In this document: positions 27,124-34,736 of the stretch, in pieces | Layout of the letters: each line of letters starts with the position of its first letter | Numbering within the stretch: the stretch's first letter is position 1 | Assembly (NCBI GenBank): GCA_036270655.1 | Contig: DATBCD010000025.1 | Coordinates: forward strand, 22,042-86,041 | DNA length: 64,000 nt | DNA from: VBCK01 sp036270655 | Lineage (GTDB): Bacteria; Pseudomonadota; Gammaproteobacteria; Burkholderiales; Burkholderiaceae_F | Direction: 5' to 3' | The notes under the pieces: model-generated | The model's database searches: none | Told to the model about the DNA's origin: nothing | The model's input: only the letters and a program-made list of their open reading frames with translations | Program-made: the position numbers and the translations under genes

Positions 27124-27862
27124 TCACGGCGCAGCGACGCTGACGCTGAACCGCCCCGACAAGCTCAACGCGCTCTCCAAGGACCTGTTCGAAGCCCTGG
27201 AAGAGCACGTCGACGCGCTCGGCCGCGAGACAAAGACCGTCGGCCTCGTGATCGTCCGCGGCGCCGGGGGCAATTTCTCGTCGGGCTACGACCTGGTCGA
27301 AACGCTCCAGCAGGTCAAGGCTCACGCCAAGCCCCACTATCATTCCGAAGTCATCGAAAAGCTGTACAACCTTCCGCAACCGGTGATCTCCGCGGTTCAG
27401 GGATACTGCTCGACCGGGGCCCTGGAGCTCGCCCTGGCGGCCGACCTGATCGTCGCTTCCGAATCGGCTAAGTTCTCGGACGTCTATACACGCTGGGGCC
27501 TCACCCCGATCTGGGGCTTGAGCATGCGATTGCCACACCGCGTCGGCACCGCCAAGGCCGCCGAGATGATTTACACATCCCGCACCTATTCCGGAACCCA
27601 GGCGCAGGACATGCATCTGGTCAATTTCTGCTTCCCCGACGATCGCTTCGAAGCCGATCTGGCCGAACTTTGCAAGGACGTTCTGGCCAATTCGTGGTAC
27701 GCGAACCAGGTCAACAAGCGCGCGTTGATGGCCGCCGATGGCCTGACCCTGGCCGAAGCCCACGCGCTCGAGATGTTCAAGAACGAAGGCGTGGCGCCGG
27801 ATGCGCAGCAGCGCATCGCACGATTTCTCGCCAAGCGCAAACCTCCAGCGGGGGCGAGATAG
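27095..27862 (+). CDS. Crotonase-fold enoyl-CoA hydratase/isomerase-like protein
   Basis: A 255-residue crotonase-superfamily protein. The N-terminus TLTLNRPDKLNALS and the oxyanion-hole segments RGAGGNFSSGYDL and GYCSTGALELALAADL are present. One hydratase Glu is kept (Glu111), but the second, in the usual QPEI-LG-IPG block, aligns with Tyr131 in DVYTRWGLTPIWG, so classical hydration is doubtful. It starts 29 bases inside the outer-membrane-factor gene with a GGAGG ribosome binding site, so it belongs to the efflux operon by position. Substrate unknown; isomerase, hydrolase or decarboxylase activity remain possible. Confidence 0.82.
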   Translation: MNGLVLRQDSHGAATLTLNRPDKLNALSKDLFEALEEHVDALGRETKTVGLVIVRGAGGNFSSGYDLVETLQQVKAHAKPHYHSEVIEKLYNLPQPVISAVQGYCSTGALELALAADLIVASESAKFSDVYTRWGLTPIWGLSMRLPHRVGTAKAAEMIYTSRTYSGTQAQDMHLVNFCFPDDRFEADLAELCKDVLANSWYANQVNKRALMAADGLTLAEAHALEMFKNEGVAPDAQQRIARFLAKRKPPAGAR

Positions 27863-27863
27863 C

Positions 27864-28646
27864 TTGAGCAAGGTCGCAACGAACAACGCCGCTGTCATCG
27901 CCTGGGCCTTATTTCTGGCCTTGCTCGGATGCGGACGCTCCGCGAGCGCCCAGACCGATGAGATTCAGGTCTATGACGCCACGATCAACGCGCCGGGGCA
28001 ATTCAGCGTCCAGTTGCATAACAACTACACGCCGATCGGGCGGCGGGAGCCGGCTTTCCCGGGTGGCGTCGTTCCGAACCACGCATGGAACGGCGTGCCC
28101 GAATGGGCCTATGGCGTTACCGACTGGTTCGAGCTCGGCACCTATCTGCCGCTTTACACCCGGACCAATGAGGGGCGGTTCGAATTGGACGGCGCCAAGC
28201 TGCGGGCGCTGTTCGTCGTGCCGCATGCCAGAGAGCGCACGTGGTTCTACGGCCTCAATTTCGAGCTCAGCTTCAATGCGCGGCACTGGGAAGATACGCG
28301 CAGGTCGGGCGAGATCCGGCCGATCATCGGCACCCATCTGGGGCCCTGGGACCTGATCGCCAATCCGATCATCGACACCGGGTTCAACGGCGTGCGCCAC
28401 CTCGATTTCGCGCCCGCGGAACGGGTCGCCTACAACTTTTCGCCGCTCTGGGCGGTCGCCCTGGAGCATTACGCAGACTATGGCTTCGTCAGCGGCTTTA
28501 ACCCGCTGCCGCAACAGGATCAAACGGGCTTCGCCGTCATCGACTATAACGGAGCGCCCAACAGCGTCGAGTTCGGCATCGGGCACGGCTTTACCGAAGC
28601 GTCCGACGGGCTCGTGCTCAGGCTCATGATCACCCATGAGTTCTGA
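27864..28646 (+). CDS. Exported outer-membrane-type protein, unknown
   Basis: A 260-residue protein with a signal peptide (AVIAWALFLALLGCGRSASAQ) and a mature chain of short beta strands with many aromatic residues, ending LVLRLMITHEF, suggestive of a small outer-membrane barrel. It resembles proteins annotated as transporters or phenol-degradation MetA-like, but I cannot confirm that. The start is a TTG directly after the crotonase stop; an in-frame ATG at 27801 would create a long overlap and a poor signal peptide. It is the last gene of the efflux operon, converging with a DUF3108 gene. Confidence 0.65.
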   Translation: MSKVATNNAAVIAWALFLALLGCGRSASAQTDEIQVYDATINAPGQFSVQLHNNYTPIGRREPAFPGGVVPNHAWNGVPEWAYGVTDWFELGTYLPLYTRTNEGRFELDGAKLRALFVVPHARERTWFYGLNFELSFNARHWEDTRRSGEIRPIIGTHLGPWDLIANPIIDTGFNGVRHLDFAPAERVAYNFSPLWAVALEHYADYGFVSGFNPLPQQDQTGFAVIDYNGAPNSVEFGIGHGFTEASDGLVLRLMITHEF

Positions 28647-28691
28647 TGCGCTGGCCCACGCGGGGGGTTGCGCCGAACGCCGGGACGCATT

Positions 28692-29978
28692 TCAATCGAT
28701 CGTCGCCTCGTCCAGCACCGAGTCGATCATGTTGCGGTTCTTGTCGACGATGCGGATGCGCACCGGGAACCAGTTCAGCTTCTCGCTGATCCAGACCTCG
28801 AGCGATTCATCACCGGACGCGGTGGTGCGGTTCGAAAGCACCCGCAGCGCCGGCAGGTGGCCGAGTCCCGAATCGACTATTTCCTCTCCCGTCACCGTGA
28901 ATGTCCAGTGGCTGACGTCGCGCGTGCCGGCCAGCGTGATCGGCATCACGCTGCCGCGCACGAAACGCTCCGGGTAGACCTGGCGCAGCACCGACAGCTG
29001 GAATTGGACGCTCAGGCGGTCCTGCGTTCCGGGTTCGGCCTCGTCCTTCCGGTTGTCCTCGGTGAAGCTGACGCGATGATTGGGCAGGTCGAACTGGGTG
29101 GTCGACATCGGATGGCGGGGGCGCGTCTCGGAATAGCGCTCGGGCTCCAGCCCGAATTCGGGATCGAAAAGGCCTTGCGACGACTGGCTGAAATTCACCA
29201 CATCGATGCTCAAGTCCGATTTGTAATGCCCATCCTTGAATTTCCAACGCGTCGTCGTGCGCCCGCGTACCCCGAGCATGAAGCCTCCGACGCGAACCGT
29301 TCCATAGGAGTCGTAGACGAAGCGCGCCGATTTCGGCAGGATCACCTGCACTGCGGCGTGCGCCGGTGGCGCCTGGGCTGCGGGCTCTGAGGCCGCAGCG
29401 GGCGGCGGCGGGGCCGTGGCGGGTGCGCCCCCCACCGCAACGGGTCGATCCGGAGCCGCTGCCGGGGCTGGCGCCGTGGCGGCTGCGGGCGCCGGCGGTG
29501 CCGGGGATGTGGCCGCCGCAGGTTCGGCGGGGGGCGCGGGCGCAGGGGGTGTCACCGTCGGCGGAGCCACAGCCTTGTCGCTGCTGGCGGCCGGCGCCGC
29601 CGTTTCCCGAGGCTTCGATGCGGCCGGACTTTGAGGCGGCGCGTGCGCCGGCGAAGCGGCGGCGGTCGCTGCGGCCCGGCCCGGGGGCGCGGGTTGGACC
29701 GCGGTCAGCGGTGCGACGCCGCCCTTGGTCGATCCCGAGCGTCTGGGCGCGGCGGTCCGGACCACCGCGCGGCGCGCCGGCAACGCGATCGCAGGCTGCG
29801 GCGGCGGCAGCAGCGCCGCGTCGATCATCGGTGGCGGCGGTGCGCGCCTCGGCAGCAGCACGCGGATTCCCGCCAGCGTCTGCCAAGCTGAAAGATGGAT
29901 GAAGACCGCCAGCGCAAGCGCGATGGTGGCGCGAAAGGCCAGGCTCGGACGGGCGAATGTCAATGACAGGGAAGACAC
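28692..29978 (-). CDS. DUF3108 domain protein with Pro/Ala-rich linker
   Basis: A 428-residue protein. An N-terminal membrane helix (FRATIALALAVFIHLSAWQ) is followed by a linker of about 150 residues made almost only of Ala, Pro, Ser and Thr (about residues 65-205), resembling TonB-type spacers. A C-terminal DUF3108 domain (about 210-428) contains RWKFKDGHYKSDLSID and EVWISEKLNWFPVRIRI. Related proteins are predicted periplasmic and of unknown function. The linker suggests it spans part of the periplasm. It diverges from phaM, with 59 bases between starts. Confidence 0.8.
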   Translation of the reverse strand: MSSLSLTFARPSLAFRATIALALAVFIHLSAWQTLAGIRVLLPRRAPPPPMIDAALLPPPQPAIALPARRAVVRTAAPRRSGSTKGGVAPLTAVQPAPPGRAAATAAASPAHAPPQSPAASKPRETAAPAASSDKAVAPPTVTPPAPAPPAEPAAATSPAPPAPAAATAPAPAAAPDRPVAVGGAPATAPPPPAAASEPAAQAPPAHAAVQVILPKSARFVYDSYGTVRVGGFMLGVRGRTTTRWKFKDGHYKSDLSIDVVNFSQSSQGLFDPEFGLEPERYSETRPRHPMSTTQFDLPNHRVSFTEDNRKDEAEPGTQDRLSVQFQLSVLRQVYPERFVRGSVMPITLAGTRDVSHWTFTVTGEEIVDSGLGHLPALRVLSNRTTASGDESLEVWISEKLNWFPVRIRIVDKNRNMIDSVLDEATID

Positions 29979-30037
29979 GACAGGAAGAATAAGATACAGG
30001 GATCGTTCGCTGTTGAACCAGACGCAGGAGACACCCG

Positions 30038-30661
30038 ATGACCGATCCGAATCCGCTGGCCGGGATGCCGCTTGCCGAATCGCTCGCTAACAATATGAAC
30101 GAGTCGCTGCAGTGGATGTCCCGCATGTGGGGCAACCCGACCGCCGCTCCATTGGGGGGCACCCAGTCGCCGCTGGCGCCGGGGCTGCCCTCGATGATGA
30201 TGCCGACCCTCGATCCGAACGAGCTCGAAAAGCGGATCAACGACTTGCGCACCGTCGAGCACTGGCTCGACATGAACCGCGCGTTGCTGCACACCACCAT
30301 CCAGACGCTGGAGATGCAGCGCAACGGGCTGATCGCGCTGCAGTCGATGGCGCGCTCTGCGCAGGCCGGCTCGGCCGCCGCGGGCTTTGGCCCCGCGGAG
30401 CAGGCCGCTTCCGGGGCGGCCGCAAGCTCGCGGGGCGAACCGGCTGCGGGCGCGCAGGCCGCTGCCTTCAACCCGGCGGTGTGGTGGAACGCGCTGCAGG
30501 ATCAGTTTGTCCGCGTTGCACAGGCGGCAGCGGCCGAGTCCGAGCGCGCGGCCTCCGCCTCTGAGCCTCAACGTGAAGCCGATGTCTCGCGTCCGAAACC
30601 GCCCACCCAGCCGGCGCAATCGCCCCCGGAAAGCAGCTCGGGCCGCAAAGCGCCCAAGTAG
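30038..30661 (+). CDS. phaM: PHB granule-associated protein PhaM
   Basis: A 207-residue protein of the PhaM family, which activates PHA synthase and links polyhydroxybutyrate granules to the nucleoid (known in Cupriavidus necator). The conserved core MMMPTLDPNELEKRINDLRTVEHWLDMNRALLHTTIQTLEMQRNGL is recognisable in parts (residues about 53-100). The C-terminus is basic and rich in Ala, Pro and Lys (GRKAPK at the end), as expected for DNA binding. It converges with the MerR regulator with one base between stops. Confidence 0.82.
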   Translation: MTDPNPLAGMPLAESLANNMNESLQWMSRMWGNPTAAPLGGTQSPLAPGLPSMMMPTLDPNELEKRINDLRTVEHWLDMNRALLHTTIQTLEMQRNGLIALQSMARSAQAGSAAAGFGPAEQAASGAAASSRGEPAAGAQAAAFNPAVWWNALQDQFVRVAQAAAAESERAASASEPQREADVSRPKPPTQPAQSPPESSSGRKAPK

Positions 30662-30662
30662 T

Positions 30663-31607
30663 TCACGCGGAGCGGTGCGTGCTGCGCCAGGTCGCAAGGG
30701 CGGGCGCGATGTCGTTGAGCGACCGCAGGGCCAATACGTCGGCCGGCACACGCCGCACCAGGGCCGAGCACGATCCGCCAACCCAGATCGCGGTGCCGGG
30801 CGGAAGCTTGCTGCGCAGCTCGCCGATCCCGTCGATCACCTGGTTCGGATTCAGGGCCTCGCTGAACGACAATGCGGCGATATCCACCCGCTGGGCCGTG
30901 GCCGCCCGCACGATATCCAGCAGGGGCGTTTGAACGCCGAGAGACACGCATCGGCATCCTTCCAGCGCGAAGAACGCTTCGGCCATCAGCAGTCCGAGGC
31001 CGTGGGACTCTTGCGGAAAGGTCGTCAGCAGGACCACCGGAGGACGGCTGCCCGGGCGCGGAATCGAGCTGATCGCGTTGCGCAACACGACCTGGATCGA
31101 TTCGGTGTACAGGTGCTCTTCGTAGATCTCCAATCGACCCCGGGCCCAGGCGTCGCCGACCAGCTCGTTCAGCGGCGACACCATTTCCGCCACGAAGCGC
31201 GCCAGTCCGATGCGCAACAGCGACTGCGAAAGCTGGCGGCGCAATTCCTCGACCCGATGCTGGCGAATCAGGTCCAGGTAGACATCCAGGCCGCCGTGCA
31301 GGCGCGCAACCTCGGCGCGTCGGGCCGCATGCGGCGCTGCCGAATCGGCCAGCCGCGCGAGCTGCTCGATGGCCATCCCGATCACCTTGCCCGGCCGATG
31401 GCCCTGATCGAGCAACCGCTTCAGCACCCTGAGCTTCTCGACCTCCTGGCGCGAGTAGACCCGCTCGCCGGAGGAATCTCGGGCTGGAAGCGGAAACCGG
31501 TAGCGCCGCTCCCACACGCGCAGCGTGTCCTTGCTCAACCCGGTGTCGCGCTCGACCGCGGCGATTCCGTATGCACCGTCGGCGGAATCGGAAACCGCAT
31601 CGTTCAT
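30663..31607 (-). CDS. MerR-family regulator with B12-binding domain (LitR/CarH type)
   Basis: A 314-residue regulator. The N-terminal MerR helix-turn-helix ends LRVWERRYRFP (residues 29-39). A helical bundle and a cobalamin-binding Rossmann domain follow. The AdoCbl photoreceptor signature W-x9-EH is intact (Trp154, Glu164, His165), and the lower-axial-ligand motif E-x-H-x-x-G is present (Glu200, His202). In LitR/CarH proteins AdoCbl promotes tetramer binding to DNA in the dark and light breaks it. It is divergent from folE2, its likely target besides itself. Light sensing is inferred from the motifs only. Confidence 0.85.
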   Translation of the reverse strand: MNDAVSDSADGAYGIAAVERDTGLSKDTLRVWERRYRFPLPARDSSGERVYSRQEVEKLRVLKRLLDQGHRPGKVIGMAIEQLARLADSAAPHAARRAEVARLHGGLDVYLDLIRQHRVEELRRQLSQSLLRIGLARFVAEMVSPLNELVGDAWARGRLEIYEEHLYTESIQVVLRNAISSIPRPGSRPPVVLLTTFPQESHGLGLLMAEAFFALEGCRCVSLGVQTPLLDIVRAATAQRVDIAALSFSEALNPNQVIDGIGELRSKLPPGTAIWVGGSCSALVRRVPADVLALRSLNDIAPALATWRSTHRSA

Positions 31608-31626
31608 GGCGGAGTCGGTGTCTATC

Positions 31627-31644
31627 TGTCCACGACAAGCTGTC
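31627..31644. promoter_or_regulatory. Candidate operator: three TGTC/GACA half-sites
   Basis: TGTC-N3-GACA-N3-TGTC, half-sites alternating in orientation every seven bases, 20-37 bases upstream of the MerR/LitR-type start. A position overlapping the regulator's own promoter would fit autoregulation. The pattern is short and could be chance. Confidence 0.3.
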
Positions 31645-31752
31645 GAAGGTTAGCGTATCACGGCGGAATGCGGAAATCGCGGCCTTTCAGGCGAATATCG
31701 GTTAATCGCTTGGCATGCGCCGACTTACACGCAGGGTGGCCGGCCAAGCGGA

Positions 31753-31803
31753 GGTTGTTTGTCCAAGTCACGAGACAGGCCTGCCAGGAAAGAGGCCACA
31801 ACC
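31753..31803 (+). promoter_or_regulatory. Potential structured leader upstream of folE2
   Basis: Outer stem GGTTGT/ACAACC (31753-31758 with 31798-31803) directly stacked, on its 3' side, on an inner stem GGCCT/AGGCC (31778-31782 with 31793-31797). It lies about 145 bases before the folE2 start. It resembles no riboswitch that I can identify; a B12 box-like stretch is too degenerate. Confidence 0.25.
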
Positions 31804-31947
31804 GCCTCGCCCGGGCGGTTTGCGAAAACCAAGGGGCTGCGGCACACTCGACGGCTGGTTTGCTGCGGCGCGGCTGCCAAGGAACTGCCGCCCGGTGACG
31901 CTGTCCCATTCTTGAACTGGACTCTGGACCAAGGTTTCTTTCAGCTG

Positions 31948-32751
31948 ATGAACGCTCCGGATTCGCTTTTCCTGCCCGACGTGCAATCCACGGCCGATCT
32001 GCGCCAGCTGGCCATTCAGCAGGTCGGGGTGCGCGCGATTCGACACCCGGTGATGATCGCTTCGGCCAACGGCCCGCAACCGACCGTTGCGTCGATCGAC
32101 ATGTTCGTCGGGCTGCCCGCGCATCAGAAGGGCACGCACATGTCGCGCTTCATCGCGCTGCTGCAGGAGAACCGCGAGCCGCTGTCGGCCGAGGTGCTCG
32201 GTTCGCTGCTGCGGTCGATGCTGCTCAGGCTCGAGGCCTCCAGCGGGTCGATCGAGGCCCGCTTTGCCTACTTCATCAATAAGGCGGCCCCGGTGAGCGG
32301 GGTCGAAAGCCTGATGGACTACGACGTCACGCTGGGCGCCCGCATGTCGGGCGGCACGCTGACGCTGACGCAGAAGGTCGTGGTTCCCGTGACCAGCGCG
32401 TGCCCGTGCAGCAAGCGGATCGCCGACTACGGTGCGCACAACCAGCGCTCCCACGTATCGGTCCAGGTGGAACTGGCAGCGCCGCTTGCGCTCGACCAGC
32501 AGATCCGGATCGCCGAGACCTCGGGTTCGTGCGAGGTGTGGGCCCTGTTGAAGCGGCCCGACGAGAAGTACGTGACCGAGCAGGCGTACGACAATCCGAA
32601 GTTCGTCGAAGACATGGTGCGCGACGTGGCGCTCGAGTTGAACCGCGATGCGCGGGTGGTCGCCTACACCGTCGAATGCGAAAATTTCGAGTCGATACAC
32701 AACCATTCGGCGTATGCATTGATCGCGCATGACAAGCGCGTGCCCGGCTAG
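31948..32751 (+). CDS. folE2: GTP cyclohydrolase FolE2 (type IB)
   Basis: A 267-residue GTP cyclohydrolase of the metal-promiscuous IB class, making dihydroneopterin triphosphate for folate and other pterins. The catalytic block VTSACPCSKRIADYGAHNQRS contains the active-site Cys and metal ligands, and ECENFESIHNHSAYA is the second conserved block. The start is the ATG of MNAPDSLFLPD; family proteins begin at this point and the open frame before it is not protein-like. FolE2 often replaces zinc-dependent FolE under zinc limitation, and its divergent LitR-type neighbour suggests light or B12 control here (inference). Confidence 0.93.
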   Translation: MNAPDSLFLPDVQSTADLRQLAIQQVGVRAIRHPVMIASANGPQPTVASIDMFVGLPAHQKGTHMSRFIALLQENREPLSAEVLGSLLRSMLLRLEASSGSIEARFAYFINKAAPVSGVESLMDYDVTLGARMSGGTLTLTQKVVVPVTSACPCSKRIADYGAHNQRSHVSVQVELAAPLALDQQIRIAETSGSCEVWALLKRPDEKYVTEQAYDNPKFVEDMVRDVALELNRDARVVAYTVECENFESIHNHSAYALIAHDKRVPG

Positions 32752-32845
32752 CCGCCGCAGGCCGCGCACGATCGGGGGACAGGCACTGTTCGAAGACGGG
32801 CGCACGCGGTAGTCTTGCGGCAGCCCGTCCAGCGGGAGGCTCGAT

Positions 32846-33715
32846 ATGGACACGGACATGCTCTATCCGGACCTGTTCAAGTCGTTGGAGGCCGTCCGCT
32901 GGAACATGGAAAAGGACGTCCCCTGGGACCGGTTCGACGGCTCGCGCCTGACCGACGACCAGGCGCTGACGATCAAGATGAACGCGATCACCGAGTGGGC
33001 GGCGCTGCCGGCCACCGAGATGTTCCTGCGCGACAACCGGGACGATTCGGACTTCTCCGCGTTCATCTCGGTATGGTTCTTCGAGGAGCAGAAGCATTCG
33101 CTGGTGCTGATCGAGTACTTGCGCCGCTTCCGCCCGCATCTGGTGCCTACCCGGCAGGAGCTGCACAACGTGCGCTTCGAATTCGATCCGGCGCCGGCAC
33201 TGGAGACCCTGATGCTGCACTTCTGCGGCGAGGTGCGCCTGAACCACTGGTACCGGTGCGCTGCCGAATGGCATACCGAACCGGTGATCTGCCACATCTA
33301 CGAGCTGCTGTCGCAGGACGAGGCGCGCCATGGCGGCGCCTACCTGCGCTACATGAAAAAGCACCTGGCCGAGCTGGGCGATACCGCGCGTGCCGCGTTC
33401 GCCCGGATCGGGGTGCTGATGGCCAGCGCCCGCCGCACCGACCGGGCGCTGCACCCGACCAATCTGCACGTGAACCGGCGCCTGTTCCCGCAGGACACGG
33501 TGCAGTCGCGGCTGCCGGATCCCGGATGGCTGGACCGCTGGCTCGACCAGCAGATCCGGTTCGATGCGGAGTGGGAGACGCGCGTGGTCAGGCGCATCCT
33601 GCACAACCTGAGCCTGCTGTTCGAGCGCACGTTCGACACCGTGCAGGACCTGAACCGGTATCGCAAGGAGCTCACCGCGAGCCTGGCGGCAGCCGCTTCG
33701 TCGACGGCGGCCTGA
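32846..33715 (+). CDS. Ferritin-like diiron protein (acyl-ACP desaturase-like)
   Basis: A 289-residue helical protein with two ferritin-like diiron motifs: FEEQKHS (E-E-x-x-H type, near residue 76) and DEARHGG (D-E-x-R-H, near residue 155). Further Glu residues in NAITEWAALPATE and HFCGEVRLNHWYR could complete the four-Glu two-His site. The layout resembles acyl-ACP desaturases and related oxygenases. The substrate is unknown. A ribosome binding site (GGGAGG) precedes the start. The next gene begins 13 bases after its stop. Confidence 0.75.
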   Translation: MDTDMLYPDLFKSLEAVRWNMEKDVPWDRFDGSRLTDDQALTIKMNAITEWAALPATEMFLRDNRDDSDFSAFISVWFFEEQKHSLVLIEYLRRFRPHLVPTRQELHNVRFEFDPAPALETLMLHFCGEVRLNHWYRCAAEWHTEPVICHIYELLSQDEARHGGAYLRYMKKHLAELGDTARAAFARIGVLMASARRTDRALHPTNLHVNRRLFPQDTVQSRLPDPGWLDRWLDQQIRFDAEWETRVVRRILHNLSLLFERTFDTVQDLNRYRKELTASLAAAASSTAA

Positions 33716-33728
33716 ACTGATCGTCTCG

Positions 33729-34736
33729 ATGGGCCAGCTGCCGGGTCATGTGCCGCTGCTGGCCACCACGCGAGGAAGCACGATCGAGTGCGTGCATTAC
33801 GGCACGATCGCTGTGTGCGACGTGCGCGGCGATCTGGCGCTCGGCCTGGGGGACGTTCAGGCGCTGAACTTCGCGCGCTCCGCGCTCAAGCCGCTGCAGG
33901 CACTGCCATTCGCCGAGGACAATGGCCCGGGCCGTTTCGGATTCGGGTCGCACGAAGTGGCGCTGATGTGCGCCAGCCACAGCGGCGAAGCGGTTCACGT
34001 GGGGATCGTGCGGCGCATGCTGGCGCGGATCGGCGCGCGCGAGACCGATCTGCAGTGCGGCTGTCACCCGCCGCTTTTCTACGCGGCCACCGGCAAGCCG
34101 GTGCCGCCGGCAGCCCGCTTCGGGGCGCTGACCCACAACTGCTCGGGCAAGCACGCGGGATTTCTAGCCTACTGCCGGCTGTACGGCCACGGGCTGGCCG
34201 ATTACCTGGCGCCCGATTCGCCGTTGCAGGTGCGGATCCGCAATACGGTGCAGCAGTTCGCCGCAACGAGCCCGATCGCGTCGGGGATCGACGGCTGCAG
34301 CGCACCGACCTACGCGCTGCCGCTGGCGCGGCTGGCCCAGGTTTATGCGCTGCTGGCGGTCGGTCAGGGAACGGCGCTCGATGCGCTGCGCTACGCGATG
34401 CAGCGCCACCCGGACCTGGTGTCGGGAACAGGACGGTTCGATCTGGCGCTCGCTCGAGCCGGCGGCGGAGACTGGATCGCGAAATCGGGGGCCGACGGCG
34501 TGCAGGCGATCGGGGTGCGATCGCGCGGGCTGGGAATCGCGGTACGGATTGCCGACGGCAATGCGCGCGCGCTACACACGGCGACCGCCGAACTGCTCCA
34601 CCAGATGGGACTTCTGCCCGCGCCGGCCGACAGCCCGCTGGCCCGGGATTTCCGGCCATCGTTGACCAATTACCGGGGTGTGACGGTCGGATCGTTGCAG
34701 CCGCTGTTTGAGCTGGCCGGGGCCGGCCGGCAATGA
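33729..34736 (+). CDS. L-asparaginase II family protein (PF06089 type)
   Basis: A 335-residue enzyme of the rhizobial-type asparaginase family, unrelated to bacterial types I and II of the Thr-dependent class. Catalytic family blocks are CASHSGEAVH and THNCSGKHAGFLAYC (Ser and Lys of the SGKH motif), with GIDGCSAPTYALPL further on. It would hydrolyse asparagine to aspartate and ammonia in the cytoplasm. Its stop overlaps the following permease start (ATGA at 34733-34736), suggesting that uptake and hydrolysis are made together. Confidence 0.85.
   Translation: MGQLPGHVPLLATTRGSTIECVHYGTIAVCDVRGDLALGLGDVQALNFARSALKPLQALPFAEDNGPGRFGFGSHEVALMCASHSGEAVHVGIVRRMLARIGARETDLQCGCHPPLFYAATGKPVPPAARFGALTHNCSGKHAGFLAYCRLYGHGLADYLAPDSPLQVRIRNTVQQFAATSPIASGIDGCSAPTYALPLARLAQVYALLAVGQGTALDALRYAMQRHPDLVSGTGRFDLALARAGGGDWIAKSGADGVQAIGVRSRGLGIAVRIADGNARALHTATAELLHQMGLLPAPADSPLARDFRPSLTNYRGVTVGSLQPLFELAGAGRQ

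Larger units (their letters stand above)
31608..31947. other. Long divergent region between the MerR regulator and folE2
   Basis: 340 bases without a supported gene. Near the regulator lies a run of three spaced TGTC/GACA half-sites (31627-31644). Nearer folE2 lies a potential stacked hairpin (31753-31803). The frame upstream of folE2 is open but its translation is not protein-like. Confidence 0.5.

Noticed and set aside
31753..31803. Cobalamin riboswitch upstream of folE2
   Set aside because: A B12 box-like stretch (GCCAGGAAAGAGGCC) matches about 11 of 16 positions, but the conserved CCGC-ACTG core and the other paired regions are missing.
31759..31947. N-terminal extension of FolE2
   Set aside because: The frame is open for 63 more codons, but the translation is basic and low in similarity to FolE2; the family begins at MNAPDSLFLPD.
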